Below, in pieces: positions 61,706-64,000 of a stretch of 64,000 nt of DNA. A program made the position numbers and the translations under genes. This stretch comes from Acanthacorydalis orientalis. Lineage: Eukaryota > Arthropoda > Insecta > Megaloptera > Corydalidae. Location of the stretch: positions 36,739,996 through 36,803,995 of the forward strand of contig CM068313.1 in the NCBI GenBank assembly GCA_034766995.1. Direction: 5' to 3'. The first letter of the stretch is position 1. Every line of letters begins with the position of its first letter. Below the pieces are notes generated by a model. That model ran no database searches and had not been told where the DNA came from. It saw only the letters and a program-made list of their open reading frames with translations.

Positions 61706-63498
61706 CTAAAAAGAAACAAATATAAACAGTACTTGATAATGAGAATTCTTAAGTGCAGTAAATAAGAAAAAATATTAATTACAAAAATAAATTAATTCTA
61801 TTTTGACAGTAAATATATTATCGATATTGAAATATCTGACTATTTATTTCATTGCTATTTCAACACTTTATATGTTTAAATATAATGAAATTTACAGAAT
61901 ATTTTTATTTACTTAAATTACTATTTCCCAATCTCATAACTCAGTTAATAAATATGCATCTAATTGATTCTTTACAAATTTCATTTTTTTTAAAATGAAA
62001 AAATATCTACTACTGATTTTTTTCTTACAATAAACAAAGTCACAAAATCTTAACTAAATATTCTTCTTATTCTTGAGACTATTATTTGAATTTTTTTTTC
62101 CAGTACCGGTTTCATTTATCAACATACTTAAGTGGATACTGCCCAATCAGTATCCACCTGAAGATGTCAATAGATGAAACCGATAGTAGAATAGTGAACA
62201 AGAACAAGAAACAAAATTTCAAATTCACAGTACGTAGATATGAAACAAATTATAATAAATATTCTTCATTTAATTGGTATTTTTCAATTGAACACTAAGT
62301 TAATCTATAGGATAATTTTTTTTATAAACAATAAATTACAATTACACTACATATCAAGTGGCAAATAGAAATATAACATAAAACAGGGTACAATATTACA
62401 AACATAAAAATTTTAAATTCATTATGGCATTTATATCTTATTACAGACACTGAATTTACTGTCTAATACAATATGACTTTTTAAAGAAATTTTTTAAGAA
62501 ATAAAATTTTAAGACATGACTAACATATCTGATGAATTATATATGTCACAAATTAAAGTTGAGAAAATATGATTTTCAACACTTAATTACTTCTTTTCTA
62601 TTTATAATATTAATAGTATTAGTAAACAAAGCATATATTTTTCATTTCACCATTAATTTTACAAATTATTATCAACAGAATTCACTAAATTTTATTTTAA
62701 AATTATATAAAAAAAAACATGAAATTTTAATTACTTACATCAATAATAATTGTTGAAGTTAAGGTTGGTGTTAAGTGTGCAGTTATATGTGATGTATTTG
62801 CAGAAGATGTTTGTGACATGATTTCCCTCTGTTGCTCTTCTTGTAACCTAAAGAAAATAAAATTGTAATAACAGATATATTATAAACAATTAATACACAC
62901 TAATAAAAATACTTATCAATCTTAAATTTCATTTATCTTTTTGAAATCTACTCACAAAACTAATCGTTTCTTCTTTACTGAACCTGAATGAAATCGCCCA
63001 CCCTCACCACGTATTCTATTCATTGCATGTCTATGCCTTGATTCATGCAGATATTTCTGAAAAAATAGAAACCACCTGAATTGAAATGAATAATTTTTAT
63101 TGGTTTTGTACAAATATCAAAAATAATTACTATGATATATGAAATTATGTTATTTTTTATGATTTAATTAAAGAATTGTTTCATTTTACAATAATACCAT
63201 GAAAATATTTATAGTGTAAGAGTATACATACACACAACCATACATACAAAAACATAAGAATGTAGAAAAAATACTTAAGTTTAATATTATCATAATTAAT
63301 TTTAAAATAATCAGTACTGACTGGTCGTTCTTTAGGAATTTTTCCTTCAGCTTCAAGTTTAGCTCGTGCTTGTCTTCTTTTTAAAATTCGTCTGTATTGT
63401 TTTGCATTCACATAAAGAGGTTCTTCTTCAAGAAATTCTGGTCCAGGTAATGGTACTCGCTGAAATTGTTGCACACCTGTGCTTGAACCAGGTACCAT
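61640..63498 (-). CDS. Nf-YA: Nuclear transcription factor Y subunit alpha, 3' part
   Basis: NF-YA joins the NF-YB/NF-YC histone-fold dimer and inserts into the minor groove to recognise CCAAT boxes. The last four coding exons are present (63498-63322, 63056-62956, 62847-62739, 61705-61640) with matching phases. Exon 1 of these carries EEPLYVNAKQYRRILKRRQA and RAKLEAEGKIPKERP, the subunit-association helix and linker. The next has KYLHESRHRHAMNRIRGEGG, the DNA-binding helix and GxGGRF loop. The tail ends DPLSISDGH. The MVPG at 63498 follows a splice acceptor and is not the true start. The Gln-rich activation domain must lie beyond the right edge. Confidence 0.96.
62101..62189. repeat. Imperfect 40-bp palindrome in the last NF-YA intron
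   Basis: Left arm 62101-62140 and right arm 62149-62189 are inverted copies with about 75% identity around the loop GCCCAATC. Each contains a form of CGGTTTCAT...GACATCTTCAGG, a motif familiar from the ends of insect retroelements, possibly Penelope-like. Read the other way it gives CTGAAGATGTC then GATGAAACCG, which recalls parts of a hammerhead ribozyme core, but the stem between them is weak. Confidence 0.6.
62739..62847 (-). CDS. Nf-YA: NF-YA penultimate exon
   Basis: The acceptor TTTCTTTAG precedes one base completing Leu, then LQEEQQREIMSQTSSANTSH to TSTIIID. The donor GTAAGT lies at 62738 in phase 0. The Ser/Thr-rich segment is less conserved than the core. Confidence 0.88.
62956..63056 (-). 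CDS. Nf-YA: NF-YA exon with DNA-binding domain
   Basis: The acceptor TTTTTTCAG precedes KYLHESRHRHAMNRIRGEGG, then RFHSGSVKKKRLV and two bases of Leu (phase 2). The donor is GTGAGT at 62955. The His/Arg residues that contact CCAAT are all visible. Confidence 0.96.
63322..63498 (-). CDS. Nf-YA: NF-YA exon with subunit-association domain
   Basis: The acceptor ATATTTTAG precedes MVPGSSTGVQQFQRVPLPGP, followed by EFLEEEPLYVNAKQYRRILK and RRQARAKLEAEGKIPKERP. The exon ends in phase 0 at the GTCAGT donor (63321). Confidence 0.96.
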
Positions 63499-64000
63499 CT
63501 AAAATATAAATGTACTTTAAAACTCATACATGCCAACAATAAAATTAGGACAGTCATTGTTTTATGACATCAATAAAATATTTTTTAAAGCAAAAAAAGC
63601 TTTTTTAAATTATAACTATAAAAAAGTTAAATTTTAAAGTTTTTCTGTTGTTTTCCTATGTGTGCAAATGAACATATTTGTAGGTGTGTGTCTGTATGTG
63701 TATATATATATATATACTTGTGTATATACGTATATACTTATTCCATAATAAATATTTTAGATCATTTAAGTGGAAAAAACCTTACAAATCATTTACCCTT
63801 CATTATATTAAAAATATTATTTTGTAATATATAAAACATGTAGAGAGCAGAAATTCAAATGATCCAAAAGGATGAGACCACATGACAACATAAAATATGA
63901 TCTTACAAATAATTATTAAAATATTACACAATACTATCAATTATATAATTCATTATATAGGTGTGTGTATGTGTATATTTACATATGTGTGTGTGTGTAT
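63499..64000 (-). other. NF-YA intron (partial)
   Basis: The rest of the window upstream of the exon at 63498 holds short TG/TA repeats (63683-63745 and 63960-64000) and no recognised exon. Confidence 0.6.

Noticed and set aside
62532..62756. 74-codon plus-strand open frame
   Set aside because: It lies in the last NF-YA intron, overlaps the donor of the penultimate exon on the opposite strand, and has the composition of random AT-rich sequence.

Overview
The window looks like nuclear DNA from an insect, or at least an arthropod. It is very AT-rich, full of (TA)n arrays and old Tc1/mariner copies, has spliceosomal introns (GT..AG) up to 21 kb, and carries three conserved animal genes whose residues look insect-like. 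I cannot name the order with confidence. The CNOT7/Pop2 protein resembles holometabolous insects such as Hymenoptera, but that is an impression from memory.

Left and centre (1-53252): the 5' part of a G protein-coupled receptor kinase of the GRK2/3 (beta-ARK; insect Gprk1) family lies on the minus strand. Three small coding exons (53252-53140, 36602-36526, 15500-15427) join in frame to give the first 87 residues. They are separated by introns of 16.5 kb and 21.0 kb, and a third intron runs off the left edge. Almost everything else in the first 53 kb is intron: (TA)n arrays, at least five degraded Tc1/mariner transposase genes, deletion derivatives and foldback MITEs of the same families, an hAT-type MITE with an 8-bp target duplication, two LINE 3' tails and several unclassified repeats.

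Middle right (53253-58376): after a 2.2 kb intergenic region containing a foldback element, the CCR4-NOT deadenylase subunit CNOT7/8 (Pop2/Caf1) is encoded on the plus strand in five exons (55440 or 55632 to 58376). It is divergent from the kinase gene, so the gap probably holds both promoters.

Right (58377-64000): a 3.3 kb AT-rich region lies between convergent genes. It is followed on the minus strand by the last four coding exons of NF-YA (63498-61640), which encode the complete subunit-association and DNA-binding core. Its upstream exons are beyond the right edge.

The three genes are unrelated housekeeping or signalling genes and do not form a pathway. I found no rRNA, tRNA, CRISPR array or bacterial feature. 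I see no undescribed multi-gene system. The best leads are non-coding: a 365-bp (TA)-rich array 48 bp from a splice donor, mariner copies seated in (TA)n tracts, nested and independently deleted mariner derivatives, a new-looking MITE with subterminal repeats, a near-palindrome in the NF-YA intron, and possible alternative termini of the CNOT7 protein.
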